Assembly (NCBI RefSeq): GCF_011386835.1
Contig: NC_088800.1
Coordinates: forward strand, 87,039,481 to 87,103,480
Direction of reading: 5' to 3'
Source: Chrysemys picta bellii
Lineage: Eukaryota > Chordata > Testudines > Emydidae
Length of the DNA stretch: 64,000 bases
How positions within the stretch are numbered: position 1 is the stretch's first letter; the number at the start of each line of letters is the position of its first letter. The notes beneath the pieces are model-generated. The model was not told where the DNA came from. It saw only the letters and a program-made list of their open reading frames with translations, and ran no database searches. Made by a program: the position numbers and the translations under genes. This document shows positions 1 through 10,884 of this stretch, one piece after another.

Positions 1-1077
1 CCCTCAGGCCAGCGTGAGTGGGCGGTGGTTTAATTGAAATCTAGCTAATGAGCAGACTTCCCTGAAGGTTGTAAGAAGCTGTAAGAATAAAACAGGAACG
101 TATGTCTTCATCTCGTCCCCGGTTCAGTGTGACGTCAGGAACTGTGGCAGGGGCCTTGGGGAAATGGGATGAGGGGAGGAGTCGGTGTGCTCTGGGGGCC
201 AGGTGCCAGGTCAGTCATTGTGGGGTATCCGAAGAGGGCTGAGCAAAGCACAGGAGTAGCTGCTGTTGGGTCAGTCGTGAACTGTCCAAGAGAGCCTAGT
301 GGTGACCTAACGGGCTCCTGCATCTCGGCTTTGAGGCAGTGGATGGCTGGATGGTGTGAGTGATAAGGGCAAAACACGAAACCCAGCACACGACAATGCA
401 ACTCTTCTACAACTTCCCTTCTGGCCTGGCTGCCAGCCCAGGGCTTGGCTGGACACGGGTTCCCCTGTGCTCGTTCCTCAGAATTGCCTCACAGCCCCGG
501 CGAGTTTACTTCTGTGACCCGGTTTTATTTTCAGCGTGACATCTCTCCAGGAAGGGGCAGAGAACCCTGTCACTTCTGGAGGTGTTGTGTGTGTGTGTGT
601 GTGTGTGTAGGTGCTGACTGATGCCAAGGAACTGGGGTGTCTGGTCCTGACACGCTAACTTCATGCATTGCGTTTCCACTACATGGTGGGAACTGGTCTC
701 CCTGCTCTCTCTTTTGGGTAGCGCAGCAGCTGTCTGATGTATCTCAAAGTCTCAGTGTCAGCCCTGTTTGCCGGGAATACAGAACGCCAGTGTGGGTGAC
801 ATAGATTGAAGCTGCATTCAGCAGGTTGGACCCGTCACAGAATAAGGCGACAAAGTCATTAATCTCAGTCACTGCTGGGCACTTGTTCTCCTGAGCTGCC
901 ACTTCGGGCACCAACAGAACCTTCGGTGCCGTGGCAGATTCTTGCATTCTACAGAGGCTGTGTTTGTGTGTCCAGTAATGTGGGGTGTGGTCTGCCTGGT
1001 GTTTGCCACACATCCATGTGCTTGGCCAATACACACAGGCCCGGGACACATGCGTTATGCTGCTCTGTGGAGGATCA
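1..1077. other. non-coding, no gene seen
   Basis: I see no exon, RNA gene or clear transposon here. Short open frames on both strands overlap each other and resemble no protein I know. The only clear structure is a (GT)n run, listed separately. Confidence 0.6.
587..608 (+). repeat. (GT)11 microsatellite
   Basis: An uninterrupted GT dinucleotide run of 11 units, read directly from the sequence. Likely length-polymorphic. Confidence 0.95.
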
Positions 1078-1392
1078 TGTTAGCAGTCTTCAGATATGTT
1101 AAGGGTGTTCTAAGGAGGACACTGATCAATTGTTCTCCATGTGCACTGAAGGCAGGACAAGAAGTTATGGGCTTAATCTGTAGCAAGGGAGAGTTAGTGT
1201 TGCTATTAAGAAAACCTTTCTAATTATAAGGGGAGTTGAGCTCTGGAACAGGCTTTCAAGGGAGGCTGGGGCGTCCCCGTCACTGGAGATTTTTAAGAAC
1301 AGATTAGAGCAACCTGTTAGTCCTGCCTCAGCGCAGGGGGCTGGACTTGATGACGTCTTGAGATCCACTCCAGCCCTACAGTTCTGTGGTTT
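1078..1392 (+). mobile_element. CR1 LINE 3' fragment
   Basis: A 5'-truncated CR1 copy holding the end of ORF2 and the 3'UTR. The order of landmarks matches the other CR1 copies here: the 'gatcaattgttctcc' stretch, 'aagctctggaacagg' at the classic Leu-Trp-Asn position, then 'cagggggctggacttgatga' near the 3' end. The terminal octamer repeat is decayed ('acagttctgtggtttg'). It is diverged and non-coding. Confidence 0.85.
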
Positions 1393-2640
1393 GTTGGGGT
1401 TTTTTTGTTCCACACTAAGGCTGGTGATTAGTTTATACCTGCAGCAAGAGGAGTGTAACCTGAGCCGATCCACATGCATCCAGCGCCTGTCTATTTTATT
1501 TCAATTTGTACGCAAAGGCTATCCATACGCAGGAGGCACCCTTGGCATGACTTTAAAGCTGCAGCCAGATTTGTACCCAGACGTAACTACTGTGAAATGC
1601 CAAAGAGCTTGCTACACACAAACTGAGCAACGCGGAGCTCCAATCACCCGCCCCTGTTCTCGTGTACCCGGGGAAAAAGACAAGCCTTGACTTTCTCCAA
1701 GTTCTGGGCCTCCGTATCCTGCAACAGCCAGATCGACAGGTTCATTTCACATTGTGTCATGGGCTGTTCCCTTTGGCCGGTTCTTAAACTTGTCGCCTGT
1801 TAAAAATTCCTTGAGTTTGGTCTTGATCCTGTACAGGGCAAGATTCTGAGCAGGTTTATTCCTGGCCCTTTCAATCTCTGACTGGCCCTCACGATCTCAT
1901 TTCTTAGCTGGAGGCCCCCTCCTTTTAACTCTATCCTCCGAGGTGGGGGGTTTCTGCCAGGAAAACACAATGTTGCTGACTCAAGAACCCCTTAACGCCA
2001 TCTAGCAAAGGGGGTTCCAGCAACGGGCAGAGTCTGGTTCATCAAAGAATGTCATGGGAGGTCTTCAGCGTGAAATGCGTGTGCAGGTGCTGTGCAAGGA
2101 GTTGTGTCTATACACTGCAGGTATGTTGTTGGAGGCTGTATCAAGGTGTGAAGCACCAGTCAGCCAGAGGTGTTTATTCACCCGTCTCTGTCAGGTGTAA
2201 ATGGAGCACTGTGAGCTAACACAATGGATGCCCATTTACATACAAAGTCAATGAAGAGATGTGAACTCAACAGGGAAGCCGCACACAGGAAAACCAAGGC
2301 CCGAGGGGTTATCCTGCCTGGGAGGACAGAGCATGAGCTGTGGGGGTCTAAGCAGAAGGCAAAGAAGCCACTCCTTATCCTGCACCGAGGCAGTAACCGG
2401 GCAGCGCGTTTACATTCATGAAAACAGCCTCTCGGCCAGCCTTGGCTGAAACTCTGCAGAGGACTGGGGGAGGTGGGGGTGAGAGGAACTTCTGCAGACA
2501 GGAGCTTAGCCTGTTAGTGAAGGTTAGTCTCTAACAATCATGTTATGATCGGAAACAAGTGGTTACACATGAATCACAATCTCCTTACCAACGATTCAAG
2601 GTATAATGAGTAACACACTTCTTGTTATTTTCACTACAGG
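1393..2640. other. non-coding, no gene seen
   Basis: No recognisable exon or repeat boundary. Two overlapping frames at 2224-2449 in different phases have no recognisable homology and are judged spurious. Confidence 0.55.
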
Positions 2641-2696
2641 TCTATCTAAGGGCTGTGTGGTGGGGCGGCTGCCTAGGCGCCTGCGTAGACGCGCAG

Positions 2697-2779
2697 CCAA
2701 TCAGAGAAGGGCTTACTGGGAGCCAATCAGAGGACAGATTGGGGCCAGCCAATCAGGGCCCGGCTTAGCCATATAAAAG
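2697..2779 (+). promoter_or_regulatory. triple CCAAT plus TATA core promoter
   Basis: Three CCAATCAG boxes lie at 2697-2704, 2723-2730 and 2749-2756, spaced exactly 26 bp apart. An inverted CCAAT (ATTGG) lies between the last two. TATAAAAG follows at 2772-2779, so initiation would fall near 2800. This is a textbook Pol II promoter. Its regular spacing and closeness to a short ORF, with no host gene nearby, suggest a retroelement promoter (LTR U3-like). That assignment is inference. Confidence 0.65.
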
Positions 2780-2863
2780 GCCGCTCAGCGTGAGAGCAGT
2801 CAGTCTGTCTGTCTCAGGCCTTCAGAGAGGAAGGTCTGTCTTCAGAGCTGGGAGGCCAGCACC

Positions 2864-3052
2864 ATGGACAGCACAGTGCAGGCCAGCCTTAGAGAGTGGG
2901 AGAAGGCCCTTCTCCATAGCCTGCCAGGCCCCGGTCTGGAAGGAGGAAGCCTAGCACAGAGAAAGGCCGTTGGGGAAGCGGTCCACAGGAGGGAGAAGAA
3001 GGAGGACAGCGAGACTATCACCAGAGGGCCTCTGGACCGGGACTCAGAGTAG
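2864..3052 (+). CDS. 62-codon ORF behind TATA promoter, unknown function
   Basis: The frame starts at an ATG in a strong Kozak setting (CAGCACCATGG), about 60 bp after the expected transcription start, and ends at TAG. The product is hydrophilic, with many Glu, Lys and Arg residues and no membrane segment or known motif. I do not recognise it as a host protein. Its place just behind a CCAAT/TATA promoter suggests the start of a gag-like reading frame of a decayed LTR retroelement, but no capsid or zinc-knuckle motif is present. It could be a chance frame. What follows, to about 3420, looks like part of the same repeat unit. Confidence 0.35.
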   Translation: MDSTVQASLREWEKALLHSLPGPGLEGGSLAQRKAVGEAVHRREKKEDSETITRGPLDRDSE

Positions 3053-3199
3053 TGGGTGGGCCTGAGTCCCCCCCCGTATTCCCCTTTGTTGTTCTATTGG
3101 GCCATACACCCAGCCATAGGCCGCAGGGAGCGGCCGGCCAGAACCACGCCAGGTCCTGGACTGTGAGGATCAGGCTTGAAGGTGTGGGGCTGTTGTTTA

Positions 3200-3216
3200 C
3201 CCCCCCCCCCCCCCCC
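3200..3216 (+). repeat. poly-C run (C17)
   Basis: Seventeen consecutive C residues. Similar pure C/G runs recur elsewhere in the window. Confidence 0.95.
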
Positions 3217-3418
3217 GGAAGGGGGTGTGAATGGACAAAGAGACACTGTCGGAGGACAGTGTTCCCGAAGAGTGCGCTGTACGTTGGGAGCAACGTGAGT
3301 TCCCCGTAGCCAACCAAAGATGAGACGACAGGCGGGACGCCACCTGAAGGGGACGCTCTACTGGTTCGAACCAATTCCTAGAGATGGCCAGTAGGAGGCG
3401 CTGCAGCGGTGAGTCCCA

Positions 3419-6400
3419 ACCCTGTCACAGGCTGTAATATTGAGCAAGGCGCTGACCCCGAGTTGCATCGCACGAGCTGGTGTGTACACAGGTTCTTTGG
3501 GGACAGCAGAGCTGGTATTTCAGTGGAGAAGGGGTGGAACACTACAAGGAAGTGCTTTAAAGGGGCTCGGGGCCTAGGGTGCCTCTATTGTTAACCAGCA
3601 AGGCACAGGCAGGCTAGGCACCCCTACATGAGAGAACCAGCCTGGAGAGCTGCATTGTGTGCACACAACCATTACTCGTGCCCCATGGGAGAGGGGAGTG
3701 CAACTTGTGAGTTTGATAGGAAGCACTGAACGTGCTTTATTAGACCCTATCGCTGCCCTGTGACTCCTAGCAATGCAGTCTGCCCCTCTTGCTCTGAGCT
3801 CTCGGGTTTACGATCCTGCCTCTCCAGATGACACATCTTGTTATTCCCAGCAACAGCCCTCTGACTGTTCTGTTGATACGGCTGCATTAATGCAGGACTC
3901 GCCTTTGATCTGCAGCATCTGGGAGGCACAGGGAGATGCATGCCACTTCCTACAGCCGTATTTTTACTGGCGCAATAAAATCTCTTTGCAATTGAAGTGA
4001 CTCTCTCCTTTATCCTTGAAATCTGCGCTGCCCTTGCTGCCTATGAAGGCAGTGCCCTTCCCCACCTTCCCTTTCTGGTTAGGCCGGGTGAGCCGCTCGG
4101 ACTCCTCGCTGCCCCAGAGTAGGGGCCCTAGGTCATAAAGCATCTTTGGATAATTACTAACCCATTCCCTAGCAGGAACAAACTCCATCGAATCCATTCA
4201 GTCCCTGGGTAAATATTTGTACCTAAACTATTCCAGTCTTCTCGTCATGTCCTCGGCTAGTGGAGCCTCTGAGCTCAGCTGCAAAACGCCGCTTGCAGCA
4301 GTGACCGCTGGCTGGCACTGGGCAGGGCTTCCTGAGGTGTAGCAGTGCAGAGAACTGGGAACTCATCTAAACCAAGAGTAGGTCAATGGGGTTCTGCCTG
4401 TGTAAGGGAGGCCAGGACGGGGTGTTCAGGGCAGCCTGGTGGGTCACCTTGCTACAAAACCTCGGCGTGTGCGAAACTGTGAACAAGCAGAACTGTAGCT
4501 TGTTGCCGTGCGTGATACTCCTGGGGAAACCTGCTGAGACAGGCGGATTGTGATTAGTGCTATAAAATTAATCTGAATCCCAGGTGGTTCTGTACTGAGC
4601 TGAAATTTCAAAATCAGGAGAAAGCCAGAGCCCTGAGCATACAACCTCCTGCTCGAGGATGGTGACCTCCAGATGTAAAAGTTCCAGCAGGGCTTTCTAC
4701 CCCTGTGCGCTGCTGGGATCTGAGATCCCTTTGGGCTGTCACTGGGGAGGGCTGGAGTGGCTAGTGCAATTTCTCTGCAGCCCCTAGTGCTGAGCAGAGA
4801 GGGGCCTATGCTGCAAAGTCTGATCTGAGCTTTCCAAAGTCTGAGGTGTCTGGAGCCAGGAGTTTGGCTCAGACCATTCTAGATGCAGGGGCCAGCGATG
4901 GCGCTCACATCTGGAGCCAAACTCTGCCAGCATTCTGGAGTGCTCAGATCTGGGTCTCTGGCTCAGTCCAATTTGGTTCTGAGCCTGATCGCAGAATTTC
5001 TCTCGCTTGCCAACATGGAGACGCCACCAGTCTGAAAATGCCCCCAACGGCCAGTGCTGGGCATGGGCTCCAGGGTGGCAGCGGGTGTCACTGCCCTGCT
5101 AGGGAGGACTGAACTTGCCTGATATTCTGGCTTGCCCAGACCGTCCTGTCCTCGCTGCCCGCTGTGCTCTCCCAGTAACTGCATGCCTGTGTGGGTGCGC
5201 TCATATGCACAGCATGCAGTGGCCTCCGCGTTACACGGGACGTCAGGATAAAGCAGCTGTCTGTCCCTTCCAGCAGCCAGTTGTGTGGCCCCCACCCCCA
5301 GCTTGTCATTGAGCCCAACCGGCACCATTCACCTCCCAGGTTTGAGTCCAGAGGGCCTGGGGTGTGTGTGTGTGTTGGGGAGGCAGCATCCCAGATGAGT
5401 CTGGCTGCCCACTCCCTTTCTGGTGCCGCCTGGCACTCCCCCCTGCGTTGGTCATTGCAGTCACACGGCTCCGTTCCAGGGGTGCCTTCGGGGTTCTTGC
5501 TGGGATTTGTTCTCTTGCAGTGACCTAAGAAGCGTCGCTTTGCAGTCGGCGCTAGAATGTATTTGACAGGAGCCTTCACGGCCATCACTTCGCACCATGC
5601 CCAGCACCATCTGTCGACAACACTTTCCCTTGGAGGAACTGACATCATTGTTCCTGAGCGGGAGGAAATATCACAAAGCTGCCTGCTTGCAGGGATCTGT
5701 CAGGACTGTCCCTCCCGGTCTGATCCGCTGCCTGAGCCCGGCTGCACCAGTCACCCTAATTGGACCAGCCCTTTAATTAGCTGCCAGACAGTGAATTATG
5801 GGCTGATGCCACAAGTTCAGATCAGTGTCGATACGATCAAATCTGCCGACAAAGGATAACGTAGGGATTTTTTTCCCTCATCTACTTTTTTTTTTTTTAA
5901 AAAGCTCTCTCTCCAGACCAGTAAACTCAAATGGGGCTTAAAGGTGAACTCTGAAAACTTTAGAAGCAAATTAAATGCATTAACTGGCTGTGTAAGATCC
6001 TAACTCGGTGAGAAGACACAGGTGGACTCACGCCAACTAATAACACGTCCAAAAGCCTCGCAGGCGAAGATCAGCTCCTCCTTCATGGAGCTGCCAACAT
6101 GGGCTGCGGCCCAGCATCTCCTTCACAGCAGGAGATGAAACCACGGGCACCTGATGTACCTCAGGAGGCTGCACTGGCTCGGTGAGGTGGCTGGGCTCTG
6201 CAAGGGGACGGTCACAGAGATCCTGGCCTGTGCCAGCCCCACGGGCCTGGACCCTGGAGCTTCCCTCCTGCAGCGGGGGAACCTTCCCACACTCCTTGGG
6301 AAGGCTAAGGGAAAGGGGATGTAAGCAGAGCCACTCTGACTGCCATAACCCCCTCTTGGGGCCTGCAAACGGCTCCCCTGTATGCCTGGGGATCAGGCGG

Positions 6401-7040
6401 GGAGCGCAAAGGACAACTTCGCACAGCACTAGTGGTGAATGAGCTGTAATGAGAAATTTGGACACCCTCACCCAGTCCCCATCCTTCCGAGTCTCGACCC
6501 CCTCACGCTCGCCTCACTGCGATTTCCCAGGGCTGTCCCATGGACTCCTTCGGGAGGCCTTACGGGGACTGTGGTCTCTTCCAGGCAGCCCTGCTGGGGC
6601 ACTATTTCACCAGCAGTGTGCACGGTGAGTGACCTTTCTGCCATTCGTTCCCCTCCCAGCCAGGGCCTGATTCGAAACCCACTGACGTCAATAGAAAGAC
6701 TCCATTGCCGTTGGTGACTGCGCAGTAGCCCTGCCTACGCACCGTGCTCGCTGGAGTCTGCTGTGGCAATGTCCAGGAAACCCCTCTGACCTTGCTGCCA
6801 CCGGAACGAGTCATGCTTGGGCATCTTCCCTGGAGAGTGGGCAGGGGCCAGTCAGCTCTGAGAACGGGCATTGCTGTGCCTCAGTGCAACTTACTGACAG
6901 ATTGGTAGGAAACGTGACCTCCCTGGACACAGCAGGCCACACGGTGTGCTGCCTCTCGACTGAGCACCGGGGGTTAGGTTAGAGCCTCAGGAAGGTTTCC
7001 CTCTTATTTATTCAGGTGGGTGTTTTTCTAGCTGACCTGC
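3419..7040. other. non-coding, no gene seen
   Basis: No splice-bounded coding segment could be supported. The longest frame (5088-5648, minus, 186 codons) is low-complexity, has frames overlapping it on both strands, and resembles no known family. A short A/T tract lies at about 5887-5900. No repeat was confidently identified. Confidence 0.55.
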
Positions 7041-7137
7041 TTTAGGAATGATTTGGGCGAGGGTCTCTGGCCTGCGTTCTGCAGCAGGTCAGACAAGATA
7101 GTCACAATGGTCCCCTCTGCCCTGGGAATCTCTGACT
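7041..7137 (+). mobile_element. CR1 LINE 3' end, short
   Basis: About 100 bp match the 3' end of the CR1 subfamily seen in reverse at 17611. The stretch 'gcagcaggtcagacaagata' is followed by 'gtcacaatggtcccctctg' and 'gaatctctga', equivalent to the usual 'agactagatgatcacaatgg' segment. It is diverged and non-coding. Confidence 0.75.
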
Positions 7138-7955
7138 CTGGGGCATGGCTCCTGATGGATGGAAGGAGGTGGCGTATTATCAATATATGAAATCAGTGCA
7201 GAAGAGCTACAGAGAAACGGGAACCGTGACAAGAAAGAAAGCTACAGACCACAAACGGCTGGCAATGAGAAGCCGAGGAGCAGGAGAAGAGACCTCCTCT
7301 GATGAAGTTGGGAGCCCAGGGAATCTGGAAAATGGGGTGTTATGATCAGAGTCCAGCTCTGAATCTGTCTTTGCAAATTACTTGGTTCTGAAGTGCCCTG
7401 AAAGCTAAAGGAAGCTAAAAAGCATCAAAAAAGGTTCTGAAATTGGATTGGGAGTGTGTGGATTGTTTTAAAATGAATGAAACTGTACAGAACATCTGAG
7501 CTTTGGAGACGCTGGATGGATTTATATGCTGTACCACGGCAACTTAAATAAAAGAAAAATGAGATTTGTTTTTGTAACAGGACTCTGAGTTCTGGCGAGC
7601 GAGGGTCCCAGGAGAGGCTGGGGTAATTATTGGGTGTACGTGTGATGCCAGTCATCCAGCTACAGCGGTGCTAGCTTGTAATGGAAACACTGTGAGGAGC
7701 AGGGCCACAGCTCGGGGGAGAGGGTGGAGAGGAGAGTCCTTTGTGACTGGGGAAGGCCAGTGAAGAATACCTGGTCCTGGTGACAACGTTAGTGATTAGT
7801 GCCTCCGGCGCAGAAGGCAAATTACCAGCCACCCTGTCTAGCCAACTGTGACTAGGTCTGCGCTTCACCCCAACGACCTGCCAGTCCCGCCCATTTCCAT
7901 CTCCTTTGGCTTGGCAAGGTCTTGGAGTGGGGGATGATGAATAAACCAGCCACTG
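7138..7955. other. non-coding, no gene seen
   Basis: No exon or repeat recognised. Short frames, such as 7145-7345, show no homology that I know. Confidence 0.5.
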
Positions 7956-8106
7956 CTTGGGCTGGGAAGAAACGTCTCTTACAGGCAGGTTCTTCTAGAA
8001 TTGCCTATTGTGGGGTTTTTTTGCAACTTCCGCTGAAGCATTGGGCACTGGCTACTGTTGGAGGCAGGATGCCGGCCTTGTCTGACCCCGACCAGCAGTT
8101 CCTGCC
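7956..8106 (+). mobile_element. CR1 LINE 3' fragment
   Basis: A decayed CR1 3' end. The order 'cttacaggcaggttcttcta', 'tggggtttttttgcaacttc', 'ctggctactgttggaggcag' and 'ccagcagttcctgccttcc' matches the 3' tail of a CR1 subfamily whose last bases read like 'ccagtatggcagttcctatg'. Compare 10800-10884, where the equivalent segment is better preserved. Confidence 0.7.
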
Positions 8107-8869
8107 TTCCCACAGGGAGAACAGAAGAGGGCTAAGAACAGAGCCTTGCAGGAGATTGTCAAACTTCTGTGAGAAACAGAGCAAGGAGCAGGTCGAGAGA
8201 TGTCAGCGCTGGAGCTGCCCTGGCTTCTGGCTCAAAAAGAATAAAGAGAGTGAAAATATCAAGAGCTGTGTGGAGATCAAACACAAGGAGAGGAGAATGG
8301 GATCTGTGAACAGAGGCAAAAACGCAGAGACCTGTAGGTCATTAGCCACCTGGCAAAGGGCAGAGTCAGCTTTAGGAAAGTGTAGGATAATGTTTGCACT
8401 AATGATAGGCCGGCCGCGAAAGGTTTGGTGCAGATGAGAACAGAAAGTCTGGGTGCTTATCTGCACTGTACAAGCCTCCTTGCTCTGCGGAATGAGGCTG
8501 GGAATCCGGTGAGATTTCAGCCATTTCCTGCATCCAGCTGCACTAGAAATACCTTGAGAACGGCCTTCTCTAAGGAGTTTGTCACTTGCATTGCCAGTCT
8601 GACGTCAATCAGGAAACAGGCAGTTGCAAAAATGAACCTAGTAATAATTAATAACAAGTTAGCTGAACTTTTCACAGCTTGGGGAGGTGCGTTCCTGGCT
8701 TGGCTTGAGGGAGGAATGAAGCCGCGTATTCTATTGAAAATGCCCCAATTTAGCCAACGTTTAGACCCAGATCCACCGTTAGTGTAAGCTGATGACGTTC
8801 CATTGATTTTTACATAGAGCTGAGCCAATACATTCCAGCAGAGGAGCTGGGCCTTAGATTGCATTATTA
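8107..8869. other. non-coding, no gene seen
   Basis: No supported exon. Overlapping frames on the two strands (8203-8466 minus, 8425-8787 plus, 8517-8864 minus) are typical of chance frames. Confidence 0.5.
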
Positions 8870-8874
8870 ATCAT

Positions 8875-9085
8875 AATTCTATCGATATTTATTGGTCGCT
8901 CTTTAAGATTTTATTTATAAACTGATTATTAAAGATTAATAAATGATTAATAAATGGCTAATCAGAGTCAACCAGGTAAATAGGCTGCTTATCATCACCT
9001 ATAACATATACAACTCATGTTTATAACACACCTATAACACGTATTAATAATTGGTGAACTCTTTATAAACCATTTATAAATGGAA
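8875..9085. repeat. AT-rich repeat with TTTATAAA motifs
   Basis: A roughly 200-bp AT-rich block unlike its GC-richer surroundings. GATTAATAAAT occurs twice in tandem (8934-8944, 8945-8955), and CATTTATAAATG at 9071-9082 is a perfect palindrome. It ends where the CR1 copy begins. It may be a separate dispersed repeat or the pre-insertion site of the LINE. The class is not recognised. Confidence 0.5.
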
Positions 9086-9176
9086 CTTTAATATAAAATC
9101 TCACCTATCCGTTTCTCTGGCGCTGTAGGCTGACACAGCCCCGCATAACAGGAGATCTTTCCCAGAGAAGTGCTGG

Positions 9177-10121
9177 GTGTCATTAGAGGAGGTTTTGGAA
9201 CAAATTGATAAACTAAACAGTAATAAGTCTCCAGGACCTGATGGTATTCACCCAAGAGTTCTGAAGGAACTGAAATGTGAAATTGCAGGACTATTAACTG
9301 TCGTCTGTAACCTCTCATTTAAATCAGCTTCTGTGCCAGATGACTGGAGGATAGCTAATGTGACGCCAATTTTTAAAAAGGGCTCCAGAGGTGACCCTGG
9401 CAACTACAGGCAAGTAAGCCTCATTTCAGTACTGGGAAAATTGGTTGAAACTATCATAAAGAACAAAATTGTCAGACACATAGATGAACATAACTTGTTG
9501 GGAAATAGTCAACATGGTTTTTGTAAAGGGAAATCATGCTTCACCAATCTACTAGAATTCTTTGAGGGGGTCAACAAGCATGCGGACAAAGGAGATCCGG
9601 TGGATATACTGTATTTAGATTTTCAGAAAGCCTTTGACAAGGTCCCTCACCAAAGGCTCTTAAGCAAAGTGAGCAGTCATGGTATAAGAGGGAAGGTTCT
9701 CTCATGGATTGGTAACTGGTTAAAAGATAGGAAACAAAGGGTAGGAATAAATGGTCAGTTTTCAGAATGGAGAGAGGTAAATAGTGGTGTCCCCCAGGGG
9801 TCTGTACTGGACCCAGTCCTATTCAATATGTTCATAAATGATCTGGAAAAAGGGGTAAATGGTGAGGTGGCAAAATTTGCAGATGATATAAAATTGCTCA
9901 AGCTAGTTAAGTCCCAGGCAGACTGCGAAGAGCTACAAAAGGATCTCACAAAACTGGGTGTCTGGGCAACAAAATGGCAGATGAAATTTAATGTTGATAA
10001 ATGCAAAGTAATGCACATTGGAAAACATAATCCCAACTATACATACACAACGATGGGGTCTAAATTAGCTGTTAACACTAAAGAGAGAGAGATCTTGGAG
10101 TCCTTGTGGACAGTTCTCTGA
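9177..10121 (+). pseudogene. CR1 reverse transcriptase ORF2, upstream part
   Basis: Encodes the RT fingers and palm. Visible motifs are KSPGPDGIHPRVL (residues 18-30), the NVTPIFKKG block, YRQVSLIS, the first catalytic aspartate in LYLDFQKAFDKV, SGVPQGSVLDPVLF, and the catalytic FADD at residues 234-237. In a live element this enzyme copies LINE RNA at the nicked target. The N-terminal endonuclease is missing through 5' truncation. The frame breaks near 10080-10092, where a GA run (agagagagaga) appears expanded by two bases. The rest continues in another frame from 10106. The annotated ATG is simply the first in frame, as the frame is open further upstream. It is a non-functional copy, though a fairly young one. 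Confidence 0.9.
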
Positions 10122-10468
10122 AAACATCCACTCAATGTGCAGCGGCAATCAAAAAAGCTAACAGAGTGTTGGGAATCATTAACAAAGGGATAGATAATAA
10201 GACAGAAAATATCATGTTGCCTCTATATAAATCCATGGTATGCCCACACCTTGAATACTGCGTGCAGATGTGGTCACCCCATCTCAAAAAAGATATATTG
10301 GAACTGGAAAAGGTTCAGAAAAGCACAACAAAAATTATTAGGGGTATGGAACGGCTTCCATATGAGGAGAGATTAATAAGACTGGGACTTTTCAGCTTGG
10401 AAAAGAGGCGACTAAGGGGGGATATGATTGAGGTCTATAAAATCATGACTGGTAGAGAAAGTAGATAA
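10106..10468 (+). pseudogene. CR1 RT ORF2, downstream part after frameshift
   Basis: Continues the CR1 ORF2 in a second frame. The thumb and connector region is recognisable by QCAAAIKKANRVLG, the 'HLEYCVQMWSPH' block and the [19 protein letters not shown] motif near the end. The TAA at 10466-10468 comes from another small frame change near 10455, because the ORF2 tail continues in the +1-shifted frame through 'WNSL' to about 10640. Two frameshifts make the copy incapable of producing full RT. Confidence 0.9.
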
Positions 10469-10884
10469 GGAAGTGTTGTTTACTACTTCTCATAATACAA
10501 GAACAAGTGGCCACCAAATGAAATTAATAGATAGCAGGTTTAAAACAAACACAAGAAAGTATTTTTTCACACAACACACTGTCAACCTCTGGAACTCCTT
10601 GTCCGAGGGTGTTGTGAAGGCCAATACTATAACGGGGTTCTAAAGGGAGCTAGATAGATTCATGGAAATTAGGTCCATCAATGGCTATTAGCCAGGATGG
10701 GCAGGAATGGTGTCCCTAGCCTCTGTTTGCCAGAAGCTGGGATTGGGTGACAGGGGATGGATCACTTGATGATAACTTGTTCTGTTCATTCCCTTTGGGG
10801 CACCTGGCACTGGCCACTGTCAGAGGACAGGATATTGGGCTTGATGGACCTTTGGTCTGACCCAGTATGGCCGTTCTTATGTTC

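Larger units (their letters stand above)
2650..3418 (+). mobile_element. putative retroelement fragment with promoter
   Basis: The unit includes the CCAAT/TATA promoter, the 62-codon frame, a C17 run and a 12-bp palindrome, TGGTTCGAACCA, at 3362-3373. The right edge is placed after the 'ggaggcgctgcagcggtgag' stretch, but neither edge is proven and no target duplication was found. I cannot assign the class (LTR element or other). Confidence 0.4.
9090..10884 (+). mobile_element. CR1-clade LINE, 5'-truncated, nearly intact RT
   Basis: A non-LTR retrotransposon copy starting within the reverse transcriptase region and running to the 3' terminus ('gccgttcttatgttc'). The RT is spread over two frames (9177-10121 and 10106-10468). 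The 3' part from 10455 to 10640 still reads as ORF2 tail after a second phase change, through the Leu-Trp-Asn-Ser motif near 10590. The 3' end matches the reversed copy at 19893, so both belong to one subfamily. The 5' truncation is typical of LINE integration. No target duplication was identified. Confidence 0.93.
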
